Shown piece by piece: positions 29,422 through 39,668 of a stretch of 56,821 nucleotides of DNA. Position 1 is the first letter of the stretch. Each line of letters opens with the position of its first letter. Under the pieces are notes generated by a model. That model was given only the letters and a program-made list of their open reading frames with translations, searched no databases and was not told where the DNA came from. Source of the stretch: an uncultured Prochlorococcus sp. (GTDB lineage: Bacteria; Cyanobacteriota; Cyanobacteriia; PCC-6307; Cyanobiaceae). Made by a program: the position numbers and the translations under genes. The DNA lies in NCBI GenBank assembly GCA_902587615.1, contig CACILY010000004.1:1-56821 (forward strand), given 5' to 3'.

Positions 29422-29636
29422 TTTTAATCCTCCAACGGGGCTACCTTTACATGCAGAAGGCTCGAAAACTTGTGTTTTTTAGTACAAATTAGCGATTTAG
29501 CTAAAAAACAATCTTTGCTTAATAAGTTTATATTTCCTTAATTATTTCCTAATCCCTTCTTGGGCTTCTGATTTCCTTGAAATTTCTTCTTTTATTTTTA
29601 GAAGAGTTAGGAAACTTTCGATTTGATAATCATGCT

Positions 29637-30215
29637 TTAAATTACTTCTGTATGGTTTATCAATAGTCTTTCTACTTCCTCTAGACCTTCTTTGGCAGCA
29701 CTTCTGGCCAGTTCAAATTCACCATTAGCATCATCTAAAAGATTCTCAGCTAATCGATCAAGTAGTTCATCTTTTTTCTCTTCAATTATTTTCATTAATT
29801 CACTGTCAATTAATTTACGAACAGCTAGAGAACGAAGCTTGTCATTAGTTGCTTCTGCGAAGGTGCCTTGAACTAATTCTTGAATAAATAAACGATGTAC
29901 TTCGCTACTTCTAAGAAAGCTTTCAGTGGCATTGATTATTCCTTCAACAAGGGCCTCATCGGGTTCTGAATCATGGTTAGAGAGTTTGAACTCCCAATCA
30001 AGGTGCCTTCGTTGCCAGCCTGATGCATGCAGACTTGGCATTACAGTTTGTGAGTAAGTATCTACTGACATTTCATAAATTCTTTCTGCTAGGCGCTCGC
30101 ACCATTCTCGCCCATGACTCTGAAGATTTTTTTGCATTGCAGTTCTTGGAACAGCATGCCCACCGTGATGGCTATGACATACGCCATCAGGACATTCGAT
30201 CGCGGTGAGGCTCAT
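29637..30215 (-). CDS. Conserved cyanobacterial hypothetical with His-rich N-terminus
   Basis: MSLTAIECPDGVCHSHHGGHAVPRTAMQKNLQSHGREWCERLAERIYE; intact 192-aa ORF. Confidence 0.7.
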   Translation of the reverse strand: MSLTAIECPDGVCHSHHGGHAVPRTAMQKNLQSHGREWCERLAERIYEMSVDTYSQTVMPSLHASGWQRRHLDWEFKLSNHDSEPDEALVEGIINATESFLRSSEVHRLFIQELVQGTFAEATNDKLRSLAVRKLIDSELMKIIEEKKDELLDRLAENLLDDANGEFELARSAAKEGLEEVERLLINHTEVI

Positions 30216-30358
30216 TTAATTGATCGATTAAGGTACCTATTTATTTCATAGCTAAAAACTTATAGAAAGAGAACCTTTCTTCAGGAAACAAGCAGTTAAT
30301 AAGGATTTTTTGTTCTCACCCTGTAACCTCCAATTGCTAGAGAAATTAATTATTTATT

Positions 30359-31501
30359 TTGGCTCGTTTTTTAATTCCCTTGGAATCTTCTCCTAGAGAA
30401 ACACGTGTGTCAGCTACGCCTGAAACGATCAAAAAGTTTATTGATTTGGGATGTGAAGTCTTTGTGGAAGATGGAGCAGGTATTCTTGCAGGCTTTTCAA
30501 ATGAATCGTTTAGTAAGGCAGGCGCTCAATTGGTTTCTGTAGGAGATGAGGATATTTGGAATAAGACCGATGTGCTGTTATGCGTTCAGAAACCTAATGA
30601 AAAATTCATTAAATTTCTTAAGCAAGGAAGCTTTTTAATAGGTTTACTAGCGCCTTATAGAAATAATTCACTTTCTGAATGCTTGAAAGAAAATAAATTA
30701 TCAGCTTTAGCACTCGAATTGCTTCCAAGAATTAGTAGAGCCCAATCTTCTGATGCTCTTTCATCTCAAGCTAACATTTCTGGCTATAAGGCAGTACTTT
30801 TGGCGGCTTCAGCACTTGATAGATATTTTCCCATGTTGATGACTGCTGCAGGGACTGTTCAGCCTGCCAAAGTTATTGTTTTAGGAGCTGGTGTGGCTGG
30901 CCTTCAAGCAGTTGCAACAGCCAAGAGATTAGGCGCAGTTGTTTATGTCAGTGATATAAGACCTGCAGTTAAGGAGCAAGTTGAATCTTTAGGTGCCAGA
31001 TTTATTGATCCTCCAGAAATTACAGAAAAACCTTCTGAATCAGGTGGATATGCTCGCCAAGTCTCTGAGGAGTTTCTAATGGCACAGAGACAAAAGTTAA
31101 TTGATCAGTTAATTGAAGCAGATGTTGTTATTTGCACAGCACAAGTTCCAGGAAAGAAAGCACCTAGGCTTATTGATGAAGAGATGTTAGATAAAATGCG
31201 TTATGGATCAGTAGTTGTTGATCTTGCTGTTGAACAAGGAGGGAATTGTTATGGGACGAAACCTAGAGAAACTATCTTAAGAAACGGAGTTAATTTAATT
31301 GGGGGTTCGGATTTACCGTGCAGTGTGCCAAATCACGCCAGTGCTTTATATTCGCGGAATTTGTTAGCTCTTATAAATCCTTTGATTACAAATGGTGAGT
31401 TGATAATAAATACTGATGATGAATTGATTGATGGATCTTTAATTAGCCAAGATGGTGAAATTAGGTTTCCAGAAGTGCTTTCCTCAGGAGGAGAAGATTA
31501 A
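30359..31501 (+). CDS. pntA: NAD(P) transhydrogenase alpha subunit part 1
   Basis: IPLESSPRETRVSATPETIKKF...VIVLGAGVAGLQAVATAKRLGAVV. Confidence 0.95.
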   Translation: MARFLIPLESSPRETRVSATPETIKKFIDLGCEVFVEDGAGILAGFSNESFSKAGAQLVSVGDEDIWNKTDVLLCVQKPNEKFIKFLKQGSFLIGLLAPYRNNSLSECLKENKLSALALELLPRISRAQSSDALSSQANISGYKAVLLAASALDRYFPMLMTAAGTVQPAKVIVLGAGVAGLQAVATAKRLGAVVYVSDIRPAVKEQVESLGARFIDPPEITEKPSESGGYARQVSEEFLMAQRQKLIDQLIEADVVICTAQVPGKKAPRLIDEEMLDKMRYGSVVVDLAVEQGGNCYGTKPRETILRNGVNLIGGSDLPCSVPNHASALYSRNLLALINPLITNGELIINTDDELIDGSLISQDGEIRFPEVLSSGGED

Positions 31502-31794
31502 TGTCTTTTTTAAGTGAAGCACTTTGGGTGCTGATATTAGGAAGTCTCCTTGGATTGGAGTTGATTGGGAAGGTTCCACCAACTTTGCATACACCTCTAA
31601 TGAGTGGGGCTAATGCAATATCCGGGATAACAATGCTTGCTGCATTGACTTTGATTATTAAAGCCGGTAGTAATTTCCCATTGCTTTTACTAGGTTCAAT
31701 CTCTCTGGGCTTCGCTTTGTTTAATGTCATTGGAGGCTTTCTTGTTACTGACAGAATGCTTGCAATGTTCAGTCGTAAATCAACTAAGAAATAG
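31501..31794 (+). CDS. NAD(P) transhydrogenase alpha subunit part 2
   Basis: HTPLMSGANAISGITMLAAL, between alpha1 and beta subunits. Confidence 0.92.
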   Translation: MSFLSEALWVLILGSLLGLELIGKVPPTLHTPLMSGANAISGITMLAALTLIIKAGSNFPLLLLGSISLGFALFNVIGGFLVTDRMLAMFSRKSTKK

Positions 31795-31806
31795 GAGCTA
31801 TATAAG

Positions 31807-33249
31807 ATGAATACTTTTGTCATTATTAAGTCCATCGTTGACCTAATAGCGGTTCTTCTTCTTGCTTTAGGTATTAAAGGTCTTTCTAAAGTTCGTTCTG
31901 CTAGAGAAGCTAATCAACTAGCTGCATTTGCAATGTTGTTAGCAGTAATAGGCGTTTTAATTGATTTTTTGGGGAGCAGTGGTATCTCTTTTGTTGCATG
32001 GGGGTGGATCATCCTTGGCTCTTTAGTTGGGGGCCTACTTGGAATGGTCACAGCAAAACGGGTTCCTATGACGGCAATGCCTGAGACAGTGGCCTTATTC
32101 AATGGATGTGGAGGAATGTCTTCTCTACTTGTTGCTATAGGTGTTGCTCTTTATCCAGTTACTCAAGCTCAAGAAACGGGAGGTATCACTAGTCTAGTTG
32201 AATCGGTTTCTATAGCTGCATCAGTATTTGTTGGTGCTATTACTTTTACTGGTTCTATTATAGCTATGGCTAAATTGCAGGGATGGTTATCTACACCAGC
32301 CTGGATGCAAAGTAGAATTAGACATGCAGTAAATATTGGATTTGCTGTAATTTCTTTCATAGCAATTATTCAATTATTTACAGGTGGTAATAGCGGGCTT
32401 TGGTTATTAGTTATTGGCGCAGGATTACTAGGTATAGGTGTCACCCTTCCAATAGGTGGTGCGGATATGCCTGTAGTTATTTCTTTGCTGAATAGCTACT
32501 CGGGTGTAGCCGCTGCAGCTGCCGGATTTGTTGTAGGTAGTCAATTGTTGATTGTTGCTGGTGCAATGGTTGGTGCCGCAGGACTCATCCTTACCCAAGT
32601 AATGTGTAAAGGAATGAATAGATCTTTAATATCTGTTCTCTTTGGAGGAGCTCTTGGTGCTGGCTCAACTTCTTCAAGTAAGGAATCTACTGAATATACA
32701 AATATCACTAGCTGTAGTGTTGAAGAATGTGCTTTGACATTGGAAGCTGCAGAAAAAGTAGTAATAGTTCCTGGCTATGGTCTGGCTGTAGCTCAAGCAC
32801 AACATACTCTTAGAGAAGTTACTCGAGCTTTGGAAGCAAGTGGAATTAACGTAACCTATGCAATTCACCCAGTAGCTGGAAGGATGCCAGGCCATATGAA
32901 TGTTTTACTTGCTGAGGCAGATGTTCCTTATGAACAATTAAAAGAAATGGAGATTATTAACCCAGAATTCCCTGCCACCGATGTTGTTCTGATATTAGGA
33001 GCTAATGATGTTGTAAATCCTCAAGCTAAAACCGACTCCACTTCTCCTCTTTATGGAATGCCTGTACTTGATGTTCATGAGGCTAGAACAGTATTTGTTG
33101 TTAAAAGAGGAATGAGTGCTGGTTATTCGGGAATTAAAAATGATTTATTTGACTTGCCCAATACTTCAATGGTTTTTGGTGATGCAAAAAAAGTTTTAAG
33201 TGATCTTTTAGTTGAGTTGAAGGAGCTAGGCATTGGTGGAAAGGGATGA
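31807..33249 (+). CDS. pntB: NAD(P) transhydrogenase beta subunit
   Basis: TAMPETVALFNGCGGMSSLLVA...VVIVPGYGLAVAQAQHTLREVTRALEASGINVTYAIHPVAGRMPGHMNVLLAEADVPYE. Confidence 0.96.
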   Translation: MNTFVIIKSIVDLIAVLLLALGIKGLSKVRSAREANQLAAFAMLLAVIGVLIDFLGSSGISFVAWGWIILGSLVGGLLGMVTAKRVPMTAMPETVALFNGCGGMSSLLVAIGVALYPVTQAQETGGITSLVESVSIAASVFVGAITFTGSIIAMAKLQGWLSTPAWMQSRIRHAVNIGFAVISFIAIIQLFTGGNSGLWLLVIGAGLLGIGVTLPIGGADMPVVISLLNSYSGVAAAAAGFVVGSQLLIVAGAMVGAAGLILTQVMCKGMNRSLISVLFGGALGAGSTSSSKESTEYTNITSCSVEECALTLEAAEKVVIVPGYGLAVAQAQHTLREVTRALEASGINVTYAIHPVAGRMPGHMNVLLAEADVPYEQLKEMEIINPEFPATDVVLILGANDVVNPQAKTDSTSPLYGMPVLDVHEARTVFVVKRGMSAGYSGIKNDLFDLPNTSMVFGDAKKVLSDLLVELKELGIGGKG

Positions 33250-34351
33250 CTCCCCTTTGACTCTTATTGATGAATTAGGAATAACTGATTTCGAGCAATG
33301 CTTCCCTTGGATAGGCGGTGATCTTCAAACGCTTAGAGATACCTTCGTGGATGATGATTTGCCAAATGAAAGTGGGAAAGAGATTCAGATTCCTGTTCCT
33401 GAAATACCTTGCGGATTTGCGCCGGCAGGAAAACTACTAGCTTTTTTAGATCGACCAGACCAGACTCGCCCTCTCCGTGGCTTGGTCCTAATGCTTCATG
33501 GTTTAGGAGGCTCTAGTAGACGTATGGGTTTAAGACGAATGTCCATAGCTTTACTGCATTCAGGTTTTGCAGTTTTGAGAGTAAATCTTAGGGGTGCTGA
33601 TCCTGGCAGAGAATTGGCTGCTGGGACTTACTCTGCGAAATGTAATAGTGACTTAATTCCTGTAATTACTAGTGCTAAACAAATTTGTCATTCTTTTGAA
33701 GAATCCTATGAAGGCATTAAGCACCCACTTCCTTTGTATGGGGTCGGTATATCCTTAGGTGGAACTATTCTGATAAATGCTTGTTTAGATCAATCCAGAA
33801 TTTCTCAAGGAGGTCACCCCATACTTGATGGCCTAGTTTGTATAAGTAGTCCTTTGGACTTAGCTGCTTGTAGTGCTTCTATTGAGAGACCAAGGAATTA
33901 TATTTATCAATATTGGTTATTACATAGATTAGTTCGTCAAACACTTGCAGATCCATTTGGTATTAGAGAGTTAGAAAGAGATGTATTAATTAGTTCTAAA
34001 CATAGGCGCTCTAGACAAATTAATTCGATAAGAGCTTTTGATGCTGCAATTACAGCACCTCGTTGGGGTTATGAGAGTGTTGATGCTTATTACGAACAAG
34101 CTTCACCATATAAGACTCTAATTAATAATATGAACATTATGCCCAAGACCCTTTTGATCCAATCAATTGATGACCCTTGGGTACCTTATTTAACCTTAAA
34201 TAATTTAAGAGAAAAATTATTACCTTTAGGAGATAAAAATAAAGTGAAATTCTTATTAACGCGTCATGGAGGTCACAATGGATTTCATTCTCAAAAAGGA
34301 TGCTGGGGGGATCAATTAGTAGCTAAATGGCTCCTAAGCATTAGCTCTTAG
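33236..34351 (+). CDS. YheT-like alpha/beta hydrolase
   Basis: LVLMLHGLGGSSRRMGLRRMSIALLHSGFAVLRVNLRGADPGRELAAGTYSA; overlaps pntB end. Confidence 0.85.
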   Translation: MERDDSPLTLIDELGITDFEQCFPWIGGDLQTLRDTFVDDDLPNESGKEIQIPVPEIPCGFAPAGKLLAFLDRPDQTRPLRGLVLMLHGLGGSSRRMGLRRMSIALLHSGFAVLRVNLRGADPGRELAAGTYSAKCNSDLIPVITSAKQICHSFEESYEGIKHPLPLYGVGISLGGTILINACLDQSRISQGGHPILDGLVCISSPLDLAACSASIERPRNYIYQYWLLHRLVRQTLADPFGIRELERDVLISSKHRRSRQINSIRAFDAAITAPRWGYESVDAYYEQASPYKTLINNMNIMPKTLLIQSIDDPWVPYLTLNNLREKLLPLGDKNKVKFLLTRHGGHNGFHSQKGCWGDQLVAKWLLSISS

Positions 34352-34355
34352 AAAA

Positions 34356-34709
34356 TTATTTGAGATTAATTGCTTGTGGTGTAGTCTTTAAAATCCATTT
34401 TTCTAATGGTTTTCCTTTAATAATATGCTTTTTTATTATTGTCTCTATTCTTTTAGGTGTTACTTTCTTATACCATATCCCATCAGGCCAAACTAATAGA
34501 ATAGGCCCACCCTCGCATATTCTCAGACAATCAACTTTACTCCTTAAAACGATACCTTCGGGACGTGCGTGACTTTCAAGCCTTAGTTCTTTTATAAGAT
34601 CTTTAAGCCTTTTCCAGCTAGCTGCACCTATCTGAGGATCGCAACAAGATGCCTTGTTTGGAGTAGCGCAAAGTAAAAGGTGGTGACTAACTTTAATGGC
34701 CATATTCAA
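34356..34709 (-). CDS. (2Fe-2S) thioredoxin-like ferredoxin
   Basis: HHLLLCATPNKASCCDPQIGAASWKRLK...LRICEGGPILLVWPDGIWY. Confidence 0.85.
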   Translation of the reverse strand: MNMAIKVSHHLLLCATPNKASCCDPQIGAASWKRLKDLIKELRLESHARPEGIVLRSKVDCLRICEGGPILLVWPDGIWYKKVTPKRIETIIKKHIIKGKPLEKWILKTTPQAINLK

Positions 34710-34732
34710 AACTATTTAAATAGAAATAGCTA

Positions 34733-35959
34733 TTATAAAGAATTTCTCTTTAAATTCTCTTGAACTTCTTTTCTGGCCCAATTGTCTACTAGAAGTATGT
34801 CATTAAGGGTTGGCTCTTCTATTAGATCATTCTTATGTCTTTCACAAGTGATCTCAATCATTCTTGGAATGTCTAGAAAATGAATTTTTTCTTTTAGGAA
34901 TTGCGCCACAGCTTCTTCGTTGGCGGCATTAAGTACAGCAGGCATTGTACCCCCTGATTGACCTGCGGCATAGGCTAGATCCATGCAAGGGTATTTTTTT
35001 CTATCAGGTTCAAAAAATGAGAGTTGCTTTACTTCCGTTAAATTAAGTCTTTTCCAAGGTGTTTCTAATCTATTTGGCCAACTCATACAATAAAGAATTG
35101 GTAATTTCATATCTGGCCAACCTAGTTGAGCTAACACAGAGGAATCTGCTAATTCAACCATTGAATGGATAATGCTTTGAGGGTGAATGACTATTTCTAT
35201 TTGCTTGTAGTTCAGACCAAATAAATAATGGGCTTCTATTACTTCTAAACCTTTATTCATTAGCGTTGCTGAATCAACGGTGATTTTTTTTCCCATACTC
35301 CAATTGGGGTGGCTTGTTGCATCTTGAATAGTTGCGTTTTTTAGATCATTTGTTTCCCAATCACGGAAAGCGCCTCCAGAAGCAGTTAATTGGATATGAC
35401 GAAGCCCAGGAGTTGGAATACCAGTTGATAAACGGGCATTCTCCGCCCAGGGAGTCCCTTGTAGACATTGAAAAATTGCTGAGTGTTCAGAATCAGCAGG
35501 TAGTAAACGACTTCCACTTCGTTTTAGTTCAGGTAAGACAACTGGTGCCGCTGCAATTAATGTTTCTTTGTTTGCTAAGGCTAAATCTTTCCCTGCCCTG
35601 ATAGCTGCAAGAGTAGGAAGTAGGCCTGCACATCCAACAATTCCTGTAACTACTAGATCTGCATGGTCCCAGGAAGCTATTGTTTTTAATCCATCGGCTC
35701 CACCAACTAATTGGGGTAATCTAGGCAGTTTCTTTATTGATAAAAGATCATTCAGTCTATTTTGCAGTTCAGGTAATAGAGATTCATTGGCAATGGCGAC
35801 TACTTCTGGCTTATGTTTTTCAATTTGTTGCACTAATAGATTTAAATTACTTCCTGCAGCAAGAGCTACAACGTTGAATTGATCAGGAAATTCTTCAACA
35901 ATCTGAAGTGTCTGTGTGCCTATTGAACCTGTAGAGCCAAGAATGCTTATGGCTTTCAC
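34733..35959 (-). CDS. dxr: 1-deoxy-D-xylulose-5-phosphate reductoisomerase
   Basis: [52 protein letters not shown]. Confidence 0.97.
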   Translation of the reverse strand: MKAISILGSTGSIGTQTLQIVEEFPDQFNVVALAAGSNLNLLVQQIEKHKPEVVAIANESLLPELQNRLNDLLSIKKLPRLPQLVGGADGLKTIASWDHADLVVTGIVGCAGLLPTLAAIRAGKDLALANKETLIAAAPVVLPELKRSGSRLLPADSEHSAIFQCLQGTPWAENARLSTGIPTPGLRHIQLTASGGAFRDWETNDLKNATIQDATSHPNWSMGKKITVDSATLMNKGLEVIEAHYLFGLNYKQIEIVIHPQSIIHSMVELADSSVLAQLGWPDMKLPILYCMSWPNRLETPWKRLNLTEVKQLSFFEPDRKKYPCMDLAYAAGQSGGTMPAVLNAANEEAVAQFLKEKIHFLDIPRMIEITCERHKNDLIEEPTLNDILLVDNWARKEVQENLKRNSL

Positions 35960-36027
35960 TGATATTAGGCAATTAAGATTATTGTCTCATTAGGAGGTGA
36001 CTATTTATTAAGGCTTAAAAAAAAGCA

Positions 36028-37527
36028 TTAACATCTAATCCATTTTGTCGAGCCCCCTGGCATATCAATTAGTTCAATTCCTTGAGCCTTTAGTCCGGCT
36101 CTAATTTGGTCTGCTTTTGTAAAATCACGTTCTAACTTTGCCTTTAATCGCTCTTTTATGGCTGCGTTTATTCCGTCTTCATTAGGAATTGCATAGGTTT
36201 CAGAAATTTGTTTATTGTCCTTCTCTGCTTTGAGACCTAAAACGCTACACAAATGGAATAAAACGTCCCATCTTGAATAGAGGATATTATTTTGTGACTC
36301 ATCAATAATTTCTATAGAACCTCTCTTTAGTTTGTTAGCCAATGAATTAATAGGTCCTGCTAGTTCAAAAATTATTGAAAGAGCTCCTGATGTATTTAGA
36401 TCGTTATTCATTGAAGTCTTAAATTTTTCATATAACTCTCTAAAATCATTCTCAACAATCTTAGATTTATCTTTACTAGGAGTTTTGGGGGAAAGATCAA
36501 TCTCCTTCCAGCCTAAAATTTCAGAATAATTAACGCCAATTAAAAGTGCTGAATTAATTTTTTCCCATCCCTTTGCAGCTGCCTTTAAAGAATCATCTGT
36601 AAAATCTAGAGGTTTTCGATAGTGAGCTTGTAGCACAAATAATCTTAAGGCCATTGGTGATACTCCTTCTTCTAATAGAGATCGTATTGTCGTGAAATTG
36701 CCTAGAGATTTACTCATTTTTTGGCCACTCACATTCACCATTCCATTGTGAAGCCAATATCTTGCGAGGTCTTTACCATTAGCAGTTTCTGATTGGGCTA
36801 TCTCATTTTCATGATGTGGAAAAACAAGATCAGCTCCACCCAGATGAATGTCAATTGTTTCTCCAAATTCTTCTCGTACCATTGCTGAGCATTCAATGTG
36901 CCATCCAGGTCTTCCCCTTCCCCATGGCGAAGGGAATCCAGGCTCATTTGATTTTGCACTTTTCCATAAGGCAAAATCAAATTCATTTTTCTTTTTAAGT
37001 TCTTCTTCTTGCTTTATACGTCCATCTGCATTTGATTTTTGTTCTTCTAGATTACGGCCACTTAATTTTCCATATTCTCGATGCTTCATTACAGAAAAAT
37101 AAACATCTCCATCTATTGAGTATGCAGCTCCTTTTTTCTCTAACTCTTTTATGAGGGAGCAAATCTCATTAAGACATTTTGTGGCTCTAGGCATTCGGTC
37201 TGCTCTCAAAATCCCAAGCGCATCCATATCTTTATGAAATTCGAGTATGTTTTTCTCGCTGACCTCTTCCATTTTGCAGTTTTGTTCTGCTGCTCGTTTA
37301 AGTATTTTGTCGTCTATATCGGTGAAATTTTGAACAAAAGTGACTTCGTACCCTTCCCAAATTAATAGGCGACGTAAGACATCCCAAACGATATAACTTC
37401 GGGCATGACCAAGATGGCATAGGTCATAAACAGTTACTCCACAGCAATAAATACTGGCTTTATTTTTTACCAGAGGTATGAAGACTTCAGTTCTTCTGCT
37501 GAGTGTGTTTGTTAGTCGAAGAGACAC
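36028..37527 (-). CDS. cysS: Cysteinyl-tRNA synthetase
   Basis: [54 protein letters not shown]. Confidence 0.97.
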   Translation of the reverse strand: MSLRLTNTLSRRTEVFIPLVKNKASIYCCGVTVYDLCHLGHARSYIVWDVLRRLLIWEGYEVTFVQNFTDIDDKILKRAAEQNCKMEEVSEKNILEFHKDMDALGILRADRMPRATKCLNEICSLIKELEKKGAAYSIDGDVYFSVMKHREYGKLSGRNLEEQKSNADGRIKQEEELKKKNEFDFALWKSAKSNEPGFPSPWGRGRPGWHIECSAMVREEFGETIDIHLGGADLVFPHHENEIAQSETANGKDLARYWLHNGMVNVSGQKMSKSLGNFTTIRSLLEEGVSPMALRLFVLQAHYRKPLDFTDDSLKAAAKGWEKINSALLIGVNYSEILGWKEIDLSPKTPSKDKSKIVENDFRELYEKFKTSMNNDLNTSGALSIIFELAGPINSLANKLKRGSIEIIDESQNNILYSRWDVLFHLCSVLGLKAEKDNKQISETYAIPNEDGINAAIKERLKAKLERDFTKADQIRAGLKAQGIELIDMPGGSTKWIRC

Positions 37528-37784
37528 GTTTTTAGAACTTGAAAATTTTGTGAGAATTCCTTTTTAGTAAGTATTCTATTTTCTATTGGAATAAATTAAT
37601 AGCTTGGACTCATATCTCTAATAAAGCTTTTAAAGAAAAGTAGGAACATGACTAATATGGAGTGAATATAGAAAATAGTGCCACTGAACTTTTCCTTTAT
37701 TTTAATTGTTAAAGTCTCTATCTAGTGGAGTATCTACTCTGAAAAAAAGAAAATTATCTTTTAAGGCTTTAGGAAGTCATAAAA

Positions 37785-37811
37785 AAATAAGCCCATTAAA
37801 CAGGCTTATTT
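37785..37811 (-). terminator. Rho-independent terminator (minus strand)
   Basis: AAATAAGCC / GGCTTATTT arms, followed on the minus strand by TTTTTTT, 23 nt downstream of the 37834-37950 ORF. Confidence 0.75.
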
Positions 37812-37833
37812 GCGAGGAGACGTGTTTAGATCT

Positions 37834-37950
37834 TTATTTCGGGCCAGGTAAATTCACCCCTTGTCCATCATTGTCACTCTTGCCACCAATGAAGTAAACA
37901 ATGTAAAGAGCAAAACCTACAATTCCACAAAGAGCTGCAAAGGAATTCAT
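37834..37950 (-). CDS. Small (38 aa) single-TM protein
   Basis: Translated by eye: MNSFAALCGIVGFALYIVYFIGGKSDNDGQGVNLPGPK*; one TM helix, own terminator. Absent from the ORF track. Confidence 0.65.
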   Translation of the reverse strand: MNSFAALCGIVGFALYIVYFIGGKSDNDGQGVNLPGPK

Positions 37951-38069
37951 TGATTTAATTTGAAATTCGATTTATTAATACTTCAGCAATACTCGATTTA
38001 AAACATTTTTCACTTGATCTTAATGACGTGCAAATTATCTTAATAAATACATTCATTGATTTATTTAAA

Positions 38070-38121
38070 AGTAAAGGCATTAAGAAAGGACCTTTTAAGG
38101 TCCTTTCTTAATGCCTTTACT
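38070..38121. terminator. 52-bp perfect inverted repeat (25-bp arms, TT centre); probable minus-strand terminator
   Basis: AGTAAAGGCATTAAGAAAGGACCTT-TT-AAGGTCCTTTCTTAATGCCTTTACT; TTTTAAATAA follows on the minus strand. Confidence 0.75.
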
Positions 38122-38265
38122 AGCAACGAATATCGAAGATTCTGCCTGGAGGCACCTGGGGCCAAGTTTCTAGAATAAGGCTTTATCTCCTATAAGGGCA
38201 CCTAGAACGATGCAGAGGAGAATCGACTGACTTGACGTACTTTTTTGGATGCCGCACCTAAATCA

Positions 38266-38312
38266 TTGATCCTTGGCAATCCATACTAATTGAGTTGATC
38301 CTTGTCAATTCA
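38266..38312. repeat. Two-copy imperfect direct repeat
   Basis: TTGATCCTTGGCAATCCA (38266-38283) and TTGATCCTTGTCAATTCA (38295-38312), 16/18 identical, period 29. Confidence 0.6.
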
Positions 38313-38360
38313 GACGATAAGCCCTTTTTAATTTGAGACTGTTGGAGCAGGGGCCAGAAG

Positions 38361-38570
38361 TCAGCTTGCTTCTAAAAAATACTCAGGTGGAGTATCAGCC
38401 ATGATGTGGTACCTCCGAAATCTGTAATTATCATTGTCCTGTTTTGCAATAAAAGCAATCAGCCTTAATGCCCATTGCCATCTGGCCTTAATCTTATGAT
38501 AATAGATGTTTGGCTTGGAATTTAAAGTCGAACATCCCCCTTTTTGGGGGCCAGGCAAAAGTAATTTCAT
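38361..38570 (-). CDS. Small hypothetical protein
   Basis: 69-aa ORF ending KARWQWALRLIAFIAKQDNDNYRFRRYHIMADTPPEYFLEAS; no recognised family. Confidence 0.4.
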   Translation of the reverse strand: MKLLLPGPQKGGCSTLNSKPNIYYHKIKARWQWALRLIAFIAKQDNDNYRFRRYHIMADTPPEYFLEAS

Positions 38571-38761
38571 TGCAGTTAATTAATTAAGTTATCTATTTGG
38601 TTTCATTTCTTTTTTAGGTTTATATAAGAGATAATTTTCTTTTGTTTAAGTAGTAGCTAGTTATAATGATCAAATCTCACATCAGTCATATTAGATTTAT
38701 AATCTTTTTAACTAAAACTCTTTAATAGAAGATATTATGATTTTAATTTCGGAAAAAGCGA

Positions 38762-39337
38762 ATGAGTAAGCGCCTAAGCTGGCTTATCGTTGCAGTTTCC
38801 TTCTCTTCTGCAATATTATACCTAACCCCTTATATCTCTCTTTTTTCTTTCAAGAAAGCCATTGATAATAATGACTCTGCTGAGGCTGCTAAGTATATTG
38901 ACTTTATATCATTAAGAAAGAGTATTGGTTCTCAAGTTAAGTTTGTTTTAAGAGATAGAACCGCGCAAATGGGTAGTATTAATTCTCTTGTAGATATAAG
39001 TCTTTTTATGATTAACCCCATTCTTGATAATATGGTTGAATCAATTGTTGATTTTACTGTTACTCCTAATGGCCTGGCATTGCTTGTGAATAATGGAGAA
39101 TTGTCAAATAATAGTTTAGACAGTCTTCCAAAACAAACTCAAGGTAATCATTTGAATGATTCGGAGCCTAAAATTAGCCTTTACTATAAATCTTTAAATG
39201 AATTTATTTTAAGTAGTCAGGTTAAGGATATTAATGAGCCAATTATAATATCTTTAAGAAGAGAAAGAGTTGTGTTTTGGAAAATATCTCAAGCTTTGTT
39301 GCCAATAGAATCTATTCTTTCAGTAGAATATAAATAA
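38762..39337 (+). CDS. DUF2939-like protein
   Basis: N-terminal TM then SFKKAIDNNDSAEAAKYIDFISLRKSIGSQVK. Confidence 0.75.
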   Translation: MSKRLSWLIVAVSFSSAILYLTPYISLFSFKKAIDNNDSAEAAKYIDFISLRKSIGSQVKFVLRDRTAQMGSINSLVDISLFMINPILDNMVESIVDFTVTPNGLALLVNNGELSNNSLDSLPKQTQGNHLNDSEPKISLYYKSLNEFILSSQVKDINEPIIISLRRERVVFWKISQALLPIESILSVEYK

Positions 39338-39440
39338 TCAGTCTGGTCTTTATAATTATTAGCCTTTAGTCAAATTTATTTAGTGACTAGGGCACTCATT
39401 GTATTAATGTTGATGATACCCAATTTCAGGGGTACCTCGC

Positions 39441-39668
39441 ATGGACTTTTCTAACATCTCTATTGTAAAAGTTATTATGCTGCTTTTTAAGAGGGCTGAA
39501 TCAACTCCCATTAAAAAACTGCGTAATGATCTGAATTGTGAAATAAATCAATTAACGTTTTGGCCATCAGGAGAAATGGCGTATACAGCCATAAAACAAG
39601 TTAACTATCTACGAGTTCAAGATAAGTTTAAAGAAGCTGATTCCATTTTAAGTGAATGGAATTTCTAG
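39441..39668 (+). CDS. Small hypothetical protein
   Basis: Intact 75-aa ORF upstream of dnaA. Confidence 0.5.
   Translation: MDFSNISIVKVIMLLFKRAESTPIKKLRNDLNCEINQLTFWPSGEMAYTAIKQVNYLRVQDKFKEADSILSEWNF

Noticed and set aside
31461-32895. Minus-strand ORFs over pntA/pntB
   Set aside because: Shadows of conserved transhydrogenase genes.
35332-35882. Plus ORFs antisense to dxr
   Set aside because: Antisense to a conserved gene; no motifs.
37706-37897. 63-aa plus ORF
   Set aside because: Runs through a minus-strand terminator and the 38-aa ORF; no protein-like signature.
37951-38761. tmRNA, SRP RNA or RNase P RNA gene
   Set aside because: No CCA-ended tRNA-like domain, no GGAAGCAGCC-like SRP motif and no GAGGAAAGTCC-like RNase P motif seen on either strand.
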